64,000 nt of DNA, from positions 496,001 to 560,000 of the forward strand of contig JAHBZE010000002.1 of the NCBI GenBank assembly GCA_019635585.1, given 5' to 3'. How positions within the stretch are numbered: the stretch's first letter is position 1; each line of letters begins with the position of its first letter. The notes beneath the pieces are model-generated. The model saw nothing but the letters and a program-made list of their open reading frames with translations. It did no database searches and was not told the origin of the DNA. The position numbers and the translations under genes are program-made. This document shows, piece after piece, positions 47,927 through 56,008 of this stretch. The DNA comes from Xanthobacteraceae bacterium (GTDB lineage: Bacteria > Pseudomonadota > Alphaproteobacteria > Rhizobiales > Xanthobacteraceae).

Positions 47927-48190
47927 TTAGCCGGAGATGATGCGGCTTGCGATCCGGCCCATATAGCCGTTCAGGAGATCGCCCATGAACGGTAGCGCGA
48001 CCAGGAGCGCGACGAAGATCGCGATGATCTTCGGCACGAACACGAGCGTCATTTCCTGAATCTGTGTCAGCGCCTGCACCAGCGAGATCGCGACACCGAC
48101 GACGAGCGCCACGACCATCAAGGGGCTCGCCACCAGAAGCAGCGTCCAGATTCCGTCGCGTGCGACGTCGAGAACTTCCGCGCCATTCAT
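47927..48190 (-). CDS. fliQ: Flagellar export protein FliQ
   Basis: An 87-residue export-gate subunit with two membrane helices and the intervening conserved QALTQIQEMTLVFVPKI segment (about residues 40-56). Its start codon overlaps the fliE stop by one base. Confidence 0.95.
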   Translation of the reverse strand: MNGAEVLDVARDGIWTLLLVASPLMVVALVVGVAISLVQALTQIQEMTLVFVPKIIAIFVALLVALPFMGDLLNGYMGRIASRIISG

Positions 48191-48489
48191 CAGATCGGCA
48201 TCCGCATGATTTCTTCGTAGGCTGCAATCACCTTGTCGCGTACCGAAACCATGGTTTCGACCGCGACTTCGGTTTCGGCGACTGCGGTCACGACATCGAC
48301 CAGATCGCCCTTCCCGTTCGCGGCAGCCGCCGCCTTGGCGTCCATCTGCGTGCCTTTGTTGGTCAGTTCGCCGAGCACGTTCTTGAGCATGTCGCCGAAG
48401 CCGTTGTCCGGCGCGTTGGTTTTCGCAGGCCCGTTGGCGGCGCGCTGGAGCGCGGCATAGGCATTTGCGGCAATCGACGGTGTGCTCAT
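48190..48489 (-). CDS. fliE: Flagellar hook-basal body adaptor FliE
   Basis: A 99-residue protein linking the MS ring to the rod. The C-terminal half AVAETEVAVETMVSVRDKVIAAYEEIMRMPI is the FliE signature. It sits between flgC (15 bp) and fliQ (1-bp overlap). Confidence 0.93.
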   Translation of the reverse strand: MSTPSIAANAYAALQRAANGPAKTNAPDNGFGDMLKNVLGELTNKGTQMDAKAAAAANGKGDLVDVVTAVAETEVAVETMVSVRDKVIAAYEEIMRMPI

Positions 48490-48504
48490 GCGAAGCGCTC
48501 CCCT

Positions 48505-48915
48505 TTACGCTTTCAGGATTTCGATAGTGCGCGCGATCATGCGGCGCGTAGCGGTGATTACGTTCAGATTGGCTTCGTAGGAACGCTGCGCTTCGCGCAT
48601 GTCTACGGTTTCGATCAGCGGATTGACGTTCGGATATTTCACGTTACCCGCCGCGTCGGCGGCCGGATGGCCCGGTTCGTTGCGGATCACGAAATCGGAT
48701 TGATCCGTTCGCACGTTGCCCATCGAAACGACTGTCGCCTGCAATTCGCGGTCGAAGTTGCTGGAAAACGTCGGAATGCGGCGCCGGTACGGGTTGCCGT
48801 TCGGCGTCTGCGCGGTGGAGTTCGCGTTCGCGATATTTTCCGAGATGATACGCATGCGCGCCGACTGCGAGCGTAAGCCCGTGGCAGCGATGAAGATCGA
48901 GCGCATGAAATCCAT
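48505..48915 (-). CDS. flgC: Flagellar proximal rod protein FlgC
   Basis: A 136-residue rod protein. The N-terminal heptad-bearing SENIANANSTAQTPNGNPYRRR and the C-terminal SYEANLNVITATRRMIARTIEILK pair to form the coiled-coil of axial proteins. Ten bp after flgB. Confidence 0.95.
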   Translation of the reverse strand: MDFMRSIFIAATGLRSQSARMRIISENIANANSTAQTPNGNPYRRRIPTFSSNFDRELQATVVSMGNVRTDQSDFVIRNEPGHPAADAAGNVKYPNVNPLIETVDMREAQRSYEANLNVITATRRMIARTIEILKA

Positions 48916-48925
48916 GGATCAGCCC

Positions 48926-49324
48926 TCACTTCTTTCCGATGGCGATTTTCAGAAGCCCGAGCGAGCGCGAATAAAGCGTCGCGGCGGTCTGGTGATCGAC
49001 CTGGTTCTGCGCGATCCGCATCATCTCTTCTTCGAGCGAGACGGAATTGCCTCGCGGCGTCACCTCGAACGGCTGCGAACGGTCGGACGCGAAATTCGGA
49101 TCGGATTGGGTCACGCCCGCGAGATGACCCGGATTGGTCGAGACCATCTGCACGGAAGTCGCGGCCTGAAGCTGGCGGGTGAAATCCTGCGGTTTCAGAT
49201 CGCGCCCGCGATAGCCGGGCGTTTCGGCATTCGCGACGTTCTCCGAAAGCAGCCGCTGGCGCGTCTCGAGCCAGCGCATCCGGGTCTTCAGCATAGAGAA
49301 AAGCGGGAGTTCCGTGACGGCCAT
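48926..49324 (-). CDS. flgB: Flagellar proximal rod protein FlgB
   Basis: A 132-residue rod protein with the conserved RQRLLSENVANAETPGYRGRDLKPQDF motif (about residues 22-48). First gene of the flgB-flgC-fliE-fliQ-fliR-flhB unit; a CtrA-type site lies 58-73 bp upstream of its start. Confidence 0.94.
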   Translation of the reverse strand: MAVTELPLFSMLKTRMRWLETRQRLLSENVANAETPGYRGRDLKPQDFTRQLQAATSVQMVSTNPGHLAGVTQSDPNFASDRSQPFEVTPRGNSVSLEEEMMRIAQNQVDHQTAATLYSRSLGLLKIAIGKK

Positions 49325-49381
49325 GGCGAGAATCCGGCTGGGCCTTGCATGGCCCGATAGGCAAGTCTTGCCGGGGGTATG

Positions 49382-49397
49382 GTTAACGGCTGGTTAA
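49382..49397 (-). promoter_or_regulatory. CtrA-type binding site upstream of flgB
   Basis: Read toward flgB the sequence is TTAA-CCAGCCG-TTAAC, a full match to the CtrA consensus TTAA-N7-TTAAC. It lies 58-73 bp before the flgB start, where a CtrA-dependent sigma-70 promoter would place it. A second TTAA pair at 49464-49477 has a spacing of six and is off-consensus. Confidence 0.65.
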
Positions 49398-49537
49398 AGC
49401 CTTCCGGGCCTTGAGCCAGAGGTCCTTCCGGCCCTCGGAAAGCCTTGATTTTTCGGCTTCTCGTTAACGGTCGTTAACGCTTTATTAGGCATAGGGACGG
49501 CATTTTTTGCCCGGCCCGTTAAGGAAGGGGCGCGTAG

Positions 49538-50458
49538 ATGTTGGATTCACTCCTCGGCTCCCAGCTCGGCACGACCGCGAAATTCGCGATCGCTTTTCTG
49601 CTTGTGCTGGCGCTTATCGGAATTACGGCGGTCATCCTGAAACGCTTCGGCAGCGGACGGATGCCCTCCTCCGGCGGCGGCCGCAATCGCCAGCCGCGCC
49701 TCGCGGTGCTGGACTCGGCGATCGTCGATGCCAAGCGGCGTCTGGTGCTGATCCGCCGCGACAACGCCGAACATCTGATCCTGATCGGCGGTCCTACCGA
49801 CGTGGTGGTCGAAACCAACATTCTCCGCGGCAGCCTCGCACCCGGCGCACAGCCGATGGATCGCCGCCCGCGTCCGCAGCCACAGGAACTCGATTCGTTC
49901 GAGGCAGCACTTGTCCCCGAACCGGCTTACGAAGAACCGGCGCCCCGCGCAGCGCCTGCGCCTCGTTCGCGTGATCGCGAACCGGCGCCCCGCGCGCAGC
50001 GGCCGATGCCGCCACAGCCGCAACCCGAACCCGTTCAGGAATTTAACGAGCCGTACCCCGAGCCGGCGGCGTTCTCTCCGCCTCCACCTTTAACGCCGCG
50101 CCCGGCTCCGGCCGCGCATCCGGCGGCAGCGGCTCCCGCGCCACAGCCGGCGCCCGCACCCCGCAACGACCCGCAATATGCGGACATGGCGCTGAAGCTC
50201 GAGGCAGCCTTACGCAAACCTGCGGCGGCTCCGGTATCGCGCGCTCCCGAACCGCAGCCGGCGGCACCCGCACCGCAAACTCGTAGCGTCACGCCGCCCA
50301 CGCCGCCGATGCCGCAAACGCGCCCGATGCCGGCAGCGCCCGCGCCGGCCACCGCACAACCCGCCGCTCCCGCGCCCTCGAAACAGGGCGCGCCCAACCC
50401 GTTCGACAGCCTCGAAGCCGAAATGGCGAGCCTGCTCGGACAAGACAAGAAAAGATAA
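49538..50458 (+). CDS. fliO: FliO-like flagellar biosynthesis protein with a Pro/Ala-rich tail
   Basis: A 306-residue membrane protein. One helix (about 14-36) and the following domain PRLAVLDSAIVDAKRRLVLIRRDNAEHLILIGGPTDVVVETNI (50-95) are FliO-like; FliO helps assemble the FliP complex. After residue 105 comes about 170 residues of Pro/Ala-rich, largely disordered sequence and a short conserved-looking end (PFDSLEAEMASLLGQDKK). GGAAGGGG precedes the ATG. fliP follows 3 bp downstream. Confidence 0.8.
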   Translation: MLDSLLGSQLGTTAKFAIAFLLVLALIGITAVILKRFGSGRMPSSGGGRNRQPRLAVLDSAIVDAKRRLVLIRRDNAEHLILIGGPTDVVVETNILRGSLAPGAQPMDRRPRPQPQELDSFEAALVPEPAYEEPAPRAAPAPRSRDREPAPRAQRPMPPQPQPEPVQEFNEPYPEPAAFSPPPPLTPRPAPAAHPAAAAPAPQPAPAPRNDPQYADMALKLEAALRKPAAAPVSRAPEPQPAAPAPQTRSVTPPTPPMPQTRPMPAAPAPATAQPAAPAPSKQGAPNPFDSLEAEMASLLGQDKKR

Positions 50459-50461
50459 GAG

Positions 50462-51199
50462 ATGAAGCGCAGCCATGCCGTAGCGTTCCTCGCCTTCGCG
50501 CTCCTCGTTGCCACTGCCGGCAACGTGAACGCGCAGGACATCAGCGTGAACTTCGGCAATGGCACCGGCGTCACCGAGCGCGTGGTTCAGCTCGTAGCCC
50601 TCATCACCATCCTCTCGCTTGCGCCGGCGATTCTCGTGATGGTGACGAGCTTCACGCGCATCGTCGTGGTGCTCTCGCTGCTCCGTACTGCCATCGGCTT
50701 ACAGACCGCGCCGCCGAACGCGGTGGTGGTGAGCCTCGCGCTGTTTCTCACCGCTTTCGTGATGGGTCCGGCTTTTCAGACCGCCTACGACACCGCGGTG
50801 AAGCCTGTGATCGCCGGCGAGATGCAGCCGCAGGCGGCGTTCGAAAAGGGTGCGGCACCCTTCCGCGCCTTCATGCTCAAGAACGTGCGCGAAAAAGATC
50901 TCGCCCTCTTCATCGATCTTTCGCGCGAGCAGAAGCCCGAAACCGCCGAGGCCACGCCGCTCCGGATTCTCGTCCCGGCCTTCATGATCTCGGAATTGCG
51001 CCGCGCCTTCGAGATCGGCTTTCTTCTGTTCGTGCCATTTCTCGTCATCGACCTCGTGATCGCTTCGGTCTTGATGTCGATGGGCATGATGATGCTGCCG
51101 CCAGTCGTCGTATCGCTGCCGTTCAAGCTGATCTTTTTCGTGCTGGTCGACGGCTGGAGCCTGGTCGCGGGCTCGCTGGTGCAGAGCTTCGGAACCTAG
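50462..51199 (+). CDS. fliP: Flagellar export protein FliP
   Basis: A 245-residue export-gate subunit. A cleavable signal (residues 1-24, NAQ) is followed by FliP motifs: ILVMVTSFTRIVVVLSLLRTAIG and LRILVPAFMISELRRAFEIGFLLFVPFLVIDLV. It forms a two-gene unit with fliO, divergent from flgB and convergent with the TPR gene. Confidence 0.96.
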   Translation: MKRSHAVAFLAFALLVATAGNVNAQDISVNFGNGTGVTERVVQLVALITILSLAPAILVMVTSFTRIVVVLSLLRTAIGLQTAPPNAVVVSLALFLTAFVMGPAFQTAYDTAVKPVIAGEMQPQAAFEKGAAPFRAFMLKNVREKDLALFIDLSREQKPETAEATPLRILVPAFMISELRRAFEIGFLLFVPFLVIDLVIASVLMSMGMMMLPPVVVSLPFKLIFFVLVDGWSLVAGSLVQSFGT

Positions 51200-51216
51200 C
51201 GCCCGTTCGAAGAGAT

Positions 51217-54200
51217 TTACTTCGCGCTCATCTGATCCGGCGGCGTGACCGGCATCTGCGCGCCGGGAAAGCGCGCCTGATACATTTTCAGAAATACGGC
51301 GAGCGAGTCGATACTCGACAGAGCCTTGGTGACCGCGCCGATCGCATGCGGACTGGGATCGGCCGAAATCAGATCGAACGCCGCCTTCTCGGGGGCGCCG
51401 GTCATCTTGCTTGCATACTTTTCCTTGAGCCGCATGAGGCCGAGGTTCTCGCTGACCAGCGCGTAAGCCAGCCCCGCGCGAAGAATGTCGTGCTGTTCGA
51501 CTTCGGTCAGCGGCTCGTCTTCCTTCCAGCGCTCGCCGAGCATCGCCTCGATCGTTTCGCCGGCCTGCCGCCAACGCCGCGCGGTCCAAAGGATGTCCGC
51601 GCGCTGGCGGTCGGCTTCCGGCCCTTTCATGCTGGCGATGACGTCGAGCGCCTTATCGAAGCGATTGGTGTTCATGAGCGCGCGCGACTCGATCAGAAGC
51701 CGCTGCTCGCGCATGTCCTTCGGCAGATCGGCGAGCCGTGTCGCCGCGAGAATGGCAATGGCCTTCTGCGGTTTGCGGTTCATCAGATATACGATGGCAA
51801 GACGGGTCGCGACCTGCGCTTTCGCGGCGCCCGTCAGCCTGAATTCGACCTGATGCTGTAGAAGCTCCGCGGCTTGATCGAGCAGGTCGACGGAAACGAG
51901 ACGCTCGGAAAGGCGGCGGATCAGTTCGTCGCCCCGCCGCCCGATCGGCGTGAGTTTCGAGAAGTCGTAGTAAAGCGCGAGCGCTTCGATCGGCGGCAGC
52001 GAGTCAGCCTTCCCTGACAGGAAAAGATCCTCGAACACCGCCGCCATTTCCACCTGGAAGGTGCGCGTGACCGGCGCATTCGGCTGCGAAAGCAGCGCGG
52101 CGTCGAGCAGCCGGAAGGCGTCGCGATAGCGCGCCTCCTGCACATAGAGACGCGCGAGCAGCCGGTTCGACTCGAGCTCGATCCGGTCGCCGCGCCAAAG
52201 GAAAGCGAGCGATTCCAGCCGGTCGATGGCTTTCGGACGATTGTATTCGCCGCGCGCGAGCTTCATTTCGACGAGCTTGTAAAGCGACTCCGCCACCGCG
52301 GGCGCATTTTTCGATTTCGATGCCGTTTCGAAGAAACTTTCCGCGCGGTCTATGCGGCCCAAACCCTCGGCGATGCGGCCCGCCAGCACCGCGAACTGCG
52401 CCGCGAGCTCGGGCGGCACTTCGGTCGCGTCGAGCTCGTTCATCAGCCGGGTTGCCTCGGTGAAATCGCGAACCTCGATCGACGCGCGCAACGCCGCCAT
52501 CAGTACACGGCGTTGCAAATCGAGCGGCAGGAGTTTCAGTCCGGCGCTGCCTGCGCGAAACTGCTCGCGCGCTTCCGCCCAGGCCGAGAGTTCGGCGTAA
52601 GCAATCGTGCGCAGAAGCGCCGCGTCCTGCGAGCCGGAAAGTTCGGTGTCCGCGAAATCTTCGAGCGACTTCTTGGCCCGGCCCATCATCAGTTCGGAAA
52701 GACCGCGCAGCAGATGAAAGCGCGCGTTGACGGGCGCCTTCGCATCTTCCCGCACGATGACTTCGAGCGCGCCTTTCGCTTCGGTCGCAAGTCCATGCGC
52801 GAGATAAAACGTCGCGAGCATCATGCGCGAATCCGAACGCTGCGCCGGCGGCGCGGCGGCGGCAGCCGTCAGAATTTCCTGTTCGCGCTCGTGGAAGCGG
52901 CGGTTGCGCTCCGCTTCCCAAAGCGCCGCATCCAGCGGCGACGAGACGCTGCGATCCGGCCGCGCCGTGGGCGCACGCGGCGCGGTAGAAATCGAGAGTC
53001 CTTTCGGGCGGCCGATTACCACGAGATCGGGCTTGAGCGCGATGTTGAGATCGTCGGCAAGCGGCAACAGCGCAATGCCTTGCGCCGACGGGAGCAGCTT
53101 GAATTCGAGAAAGTTCTGCGCGCGCAACACGCCCCGGATCGGACCGGCCGCGGTAACGACATAAATATCGTCGCCGATCTCGATATCTTCGAGCTTATGA
53201 ACCATTCCGCGCGCCGCTCCGTCGAGCGGCACTGCCAGCGAAGCGCCGTTGTCTTCCGTCATGCGCTGAACGACCAGCGGGCGGCTCGCACCGATCACGG
53301 TGTCGCCGAAATGCACGGTCCAGCTTTGCCCATCGGTCTCCGCGCTGGTGAGCCAGCCGCCCCGGAGCCGGAGGCGAACCGCCCTGCCGCCTTCGATATC
53401 TACGACCGAGGCGTCCGAGAAGCTGCGCGTCTTGTCCGCGATCAACTCGTTGATGTTGATCGCGCGCTTGGTATCGAAAACGATCCAGACCCAATCGCCG
53501 CGGCGGAATACGGCGGAAGCAACCGGCTCCTGAAACGAAAACGCGACCCGCACGCCAGTCGGTGCGAGGATCACATTGGCACGAACTTCGGAAGTCGGCG
53601 CCGCCGGCGCCTGTTGCGGCGGCTCCTGCTTCGCGATTTGCGGCGCGGGAGCGGCGGGCATCGTCCGCGGCGCAGCCTGCGGCTCCGGGTTCTGCTCCGG
53701 CGGTGCTTGGGGCTGCTCCGGCTTCGTCGCAGGCAGTTCAGCCTGCTGGTTCGGCTGTGGCTGCGTCTGCGGCTCTGCTTTCGGCGTTTCGCCCTGCACC
53801 TGATCGGGCTTCGCCGGCGGCGCCGGCGTCACATCGACGACGAATGCGTTTTCCTCCCGGAAATGCCGCGCGTTCGCATTCGGCGCGAGCACGAGACGCA
53901 CGACGGCGTTGCCGTCCGCATAGTCGGCATCGAGCGAAGCGATGCTCGCGGGCAGCGCCGAACGCGCGTCGCCGAAATCGACCGTCACCGGCGCGTTGAA
54001 CGTGATCTTCAGTTCCTGGCCATCCTGTTCGGCCTTGATCGGCATCGGCTCGCTGATCGTAAAGGCGAAGCGCGAAAACCCCGGCGCTTCCGCGAAGCGC
54101 AGCCGCACCGGCGACCACGTTTTCTGCGGCGGCTGCGCCGTGCGCATTTTACGCTCGGCATCGCGCGCGCGCTTGGCAAGCTCGTCGACCACGTCCTGCG

Positions 54201-54612
54201 GCAGACCCGGCGGCAGGCTGGTCCAGCTTTCCGGAAGCAGATCGACAAACAGCTTTTCGCCCGCCTCCATCGTGTTGATCTTAATTTTTTGCCTGAGCGC
54301 GATGCGAACGGCCGAGCCGTCCGGATCGAGCCGCGCCGCGAGCACGATCTCTTTCAGCCGCGGCTGGATTTCATCGACCGGAACGCGCATCGGCTTCGCG
54401 AAACGGATCACCAGCACGGTGTTATTGAGCTGGACGTCGGTCTTCATCTCTTCTGGAAAGCTGAAAACGAGACGCGCGAAGCCGCTTTCCATCGACGCGT
54501 TGATCTGCGCCTGCTGCGTTTGCGCAAAGGCGACGAACGGAAGCGCGGCAATCATCAGCGCGCCGAGCGTCACCAGAAACGCCCGCCCGTTTCGCGATAG
54601 GAACGCAAACAT
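51217..54612 (-). CDS. Large exported TPR protein with AMIN-like beta modules (motility cluster)
   Basis: A 1131-residue exported protein. The signal peptide (1-30) is followed by beta-rich modules at about 31-135 (MESGFARLVFSFPE, VLVIRFAKPM) and 165-275, a Pro/Gln-rich linker (275-345), a third similar module (345-450) and then an alpha-helical region of about 570-1100 with TPR-like repeats. The modules alternate like AMIN domains that anchor proteins to peptidoglycan; this reading is mine. It ends a fliL-fliM-DUF6468-motE unit on the minus strand. I take the ATG at 54612; a TTG at 54627 is in frame. A PilQ/FimV-like organising role is possible. Confidence 0.7.
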   Translation of the reverse strand: MFAFLSRNGRAFLVTLGALMIAALPFVAFAQTQQAQINASMESGFARLVFSFPEEMKTDVQLNNTVLVIRFAKPMRVPVDEIQPRLKEIVLAARLDPDGSAVRIALRQKIKINTMEAGEKLFVDLLPESWTSLPPGLPQDVVDELAKRARDAERKMRTAQPPQKTWSPVRLRFAEAPGFSRFAFTISEPMPIKAEQDGQELKITFNAPVTVDFGDARSALPASIASLDADYADGNAVVRLVLAPNANARHFREENAFVVDVTPAPPAKPDQVQGETPKAEPQTQPQPNQQAELPATKPEQPQAPPEQNPEPQAAPRTMPAAPAPQIAKQEPPQQAPAAPTSEVRANVILAPTGVRVAFSFQEPVASAVFRRGDWVWIVFDTKRAININELIADKTRSFSDASVVDIEGGRAVRLRLRGGWLTSAETDGQSWTVHFGDTVIGASRPLVVQRMTEDNGASLAVPLDGAARGMVHKLEDIEIGDDIYVVTAAGPIRGVLRAQNFLEFKLLPSAQGIALLPLADDLNIALKPDLVVIGRPKGLSISTAPRAPTARPDRSVSSPLDAALWEAERNRRFHEREQEILTAAAAAPPAQRSDSRMMLATFYLAHGLATEAKGALEVIVREDAKAPVNARFHLLRGLSELMMGRAKKSLEDFADTELSGSQDAALLRTIAYAELSAWAEAREQFRAGSAGLKLLPLDLQRRVLMAALRASIEVRDFTEATRLMNELDATEVPPELAAQFAVLAGRIAEGLGRIDRAESFFETASKSKNAPAVAESLYKLVEMKLARGEYNRPKAIDRLESLAFLWRGDRIELESNRLLARLYVQEARYRDAFRLLDAALLSQPNAPVTRTFQVEMAAVFEDLFLSGKADSLPPIEALALYYDFSKLTPIGRRGDELIRRLSERLVSVDLLDQAAELLQHQVEFRLTGAAKAQVATRLAIVYLMNRKPQKAIAILAATRLADLPKDMREQRLLIESRALMNTNRFDKALDVIASMKGPEADRQRADILWTARRWRQAGETIEAMLGERWKEDEPLTEVEQHDILRAGLAYALVSENLGLMRLKEKYASKMTGAPEKAAFDLISADPSPHAIGAVTKALSSIDSLAVFLKMYQARFPGAQMPVTPPDQMSAK

Positions 54613-54690
54613 AATAAGAGTCCGCAACAGAGCCTGCCTGCGCGAACCCTAGGCAAACAGCGTTAATGCAGGATTAGCGGAGCCCCGTTC

Positions 54691-54706
54691 GTTAACGGAG
54701 TGTTAC
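54691..54706 (-). promoter_or_regulatory. CtrA-like site before the TPR gene
   Basis: Read toward the TPR gene it is GTAA-CACTCCG-TTAAC, one mismatch from the CtrA consensus TTAA-N7-TTAAC. It overlaps the motE stop codon. The single mismatch and the low AT content make it only a candidate. Confidence 0.3.
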
Positions 54707-55515
54707 CGCGCCGGCGCCTGCTTCTGCTGGTTCTGCGTCTGCTGCTGCTTTTGCTGGTTTTGCGCCTGCGGAGGCACCTGCTTTTGCGGCGCGGGCGGCA
54801 TGTTCACCCGCGGCAGGTCGGAGGGCGGCACTGCGCGGTCCGGCGAAACGCCGCGGGCCAGTTCGACGGTCAGCTTTTGCGCGGCGTCCGGGTTCATCAC
54901 CGCGAGCACCTCGGAGAGCTTCGCCGGCTTCATCGCCTTGGCGATGCCGACCAGTACGGTGACGTCGAGCTTCTCGAAGATACGCGCCGCTTCCTTCGGC
55001 TTCATGTTCTCGTACATGACGACGAGGTTCTTCATCTTCGGGCTATCCGCCGGATTCTCGGCGCTGGCCGGATTTTCAAGCACCCGCAGTTCGTTCAGCC
55101 GCATCTCCAGCCGCTGCTCGGCTTCCTTGATAAGGTTCTCGCGCAGTTCGAGATCGCGGGCCTTCGCGTCGAGTTCTTGGCGCCGCTGCTGCAACCGTTC
55201 GAGCAACGCCTTCTGTGCCGGCGACGTATCGCCCGGCACGCCGACATTGATTCCGAGCGGTGTTTCCGGCGCGCGCGGCGGACCCGGAGGCGCTTGTGGC
55301 TCCTCCTTCTTGGGCGGCTCCTCTTTCTTCGGGGTCGGCGCCGAACTCGTAAACTCGAGATCGGTGTCGGGCACATTCTGCGCGACCGGCGCCGGTGCGG
55401 CGGTTACCGTCGTCACATGCGCGTTTTGCATGCTGGCGACGATGCCCAATCCCTTGATGACAAGCAGCGCGGCGGCCGCGAACATGACGACGGGAATGAG
55501 CCGCAGGCGCGTCAT
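54703..55515 (-). CDS. motE: MotE-like motility protein (MgtE N-domain-like)
   Basis: A 270-residue exported or membrane-anchored protein: hydrophobic segment 8-27, Pro/Lys-rich stretch (58-80), coiled coil (about 100-147) and a C-terminal MgtE-N-like helical domain (162-222, YENMKPKEAARIFEKLD). MotE stabilises MotC in the periplasm of rhizobia, and this domain layout and flagellar context fit. The last 30 residues are Gln/Pro-rich (QNQQKQQQTQNQQK). It ends 91 bp before the TPR start. Confidence 0.75.
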   Translation of the reverse strand: MTRLRLIPVVMFAAAALLVIKGLGIVASMQNAHVTTVTAAPAPVAQNVPDTDLEFTSSAPTPKKEEPPKKEEPQAPPGPPRAPETPLGINVGVPGDTSPAQKALLERLQQRRQELDAKARDLELRENLIKEAEQRLEMRLNELRVLENPASAENPADSPKMKNLVVMYENMKPKEAARIFEKLDVTVLVGIAKAMKPAKLSEVLAVMNPDAAQKLTVELARGVSPDRAVPPSDLPRVNMPPAPQKQVPPQAQNQQKQQQTQNQQKQAPAR

Positions 55516-55528
55516 CGGATTTCTTTCT

Positions 55529-56008
55529 TTATGCCGCCTGCCCCGTGGCGGCGCGCAGCCGCATCACGAGTGCCTGCGCAGCCTGCGCTGTGCGGTTTGG
55601 CGAGCGCGAACGGCTTTCCTCGGGCACGAACTGCTCGACATTCGCAGGCGCGGGCTCCGGCTCGCGCTGGCGCGCGGACTGCGCGACGCCCGCAATTTGC
55701 ACGATGCGGTCGAGCACTTCCTCGCCGCGCGCGATCTGGCTGTCGAGTTCGCGCGTGACGTCGATCGACGCGCGCAAGCCTTCGCCCAGCGTTTCGTTCG
55801 TTTCCATCGTAATCTCGCGCAGGTTCTTGATCGCGCGTTCTGCGAACCCCGTCGCGGTAATGAGTTCCGCGATGGTACCGCGTAGCGCGGATTCGTCGGC
55901 GCGCAGTCGGATAAGCCGCCGGTTGAGTATGAAGCAATAACCGATAGTAAGCCCCAACAGGATTGCAACGAGCGTTTCGATTACGAGACCATAAAACGAT
56001 CCGGTCAT
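55529..56008 (-). CDS. DUF6468-like membrane protein of the flagellar cluster
   Basis: A 159-residue protein with one N-terminal membrane helix (about 6-26, GLVIETLVAILLGLTIGYCF), a coiled-coil middle (RLRADESALRGTIAELITATGFAERAI) and a polar tail. It matches the DUF6468 type found in alphaproteobacterial flagellar clusters; its function is unknown. The ATG at 56008 overlaps the fliM stop by 4 bp, pointing to translational coupling, so it is made with FliM and MotE. Confidence 0.75.
   Translation of the reverse strand: MTGSFYGLVIETLVAILLGLTIGYCFILNRRLIRLRADESALRGTIAELITATGFAERAIKNLREITMETNETLGEGLRASIDVTRELDSQIARGEEVLDRIVQIAGVAQSARQREPEPAPANVEQFVPEESRSRSPNRTAQAAQALVMRLRAATGQAA

Noticed and set aside
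49464-49477. A second CtrA-like TTAA pair upstream of fliO
   Set aside because: The spacing is six rather than seven bases, so it does not meet the consensus; only the site at 49382-49397 is listed.
52513-54600. A 695-residue open frame antisense to the TPR gene
   Set aside because: The translation is arginine-rich with no family resemblance, while the opposite strand has a signal peptide and regular domains. It is a by-product of GC-rich codon use.
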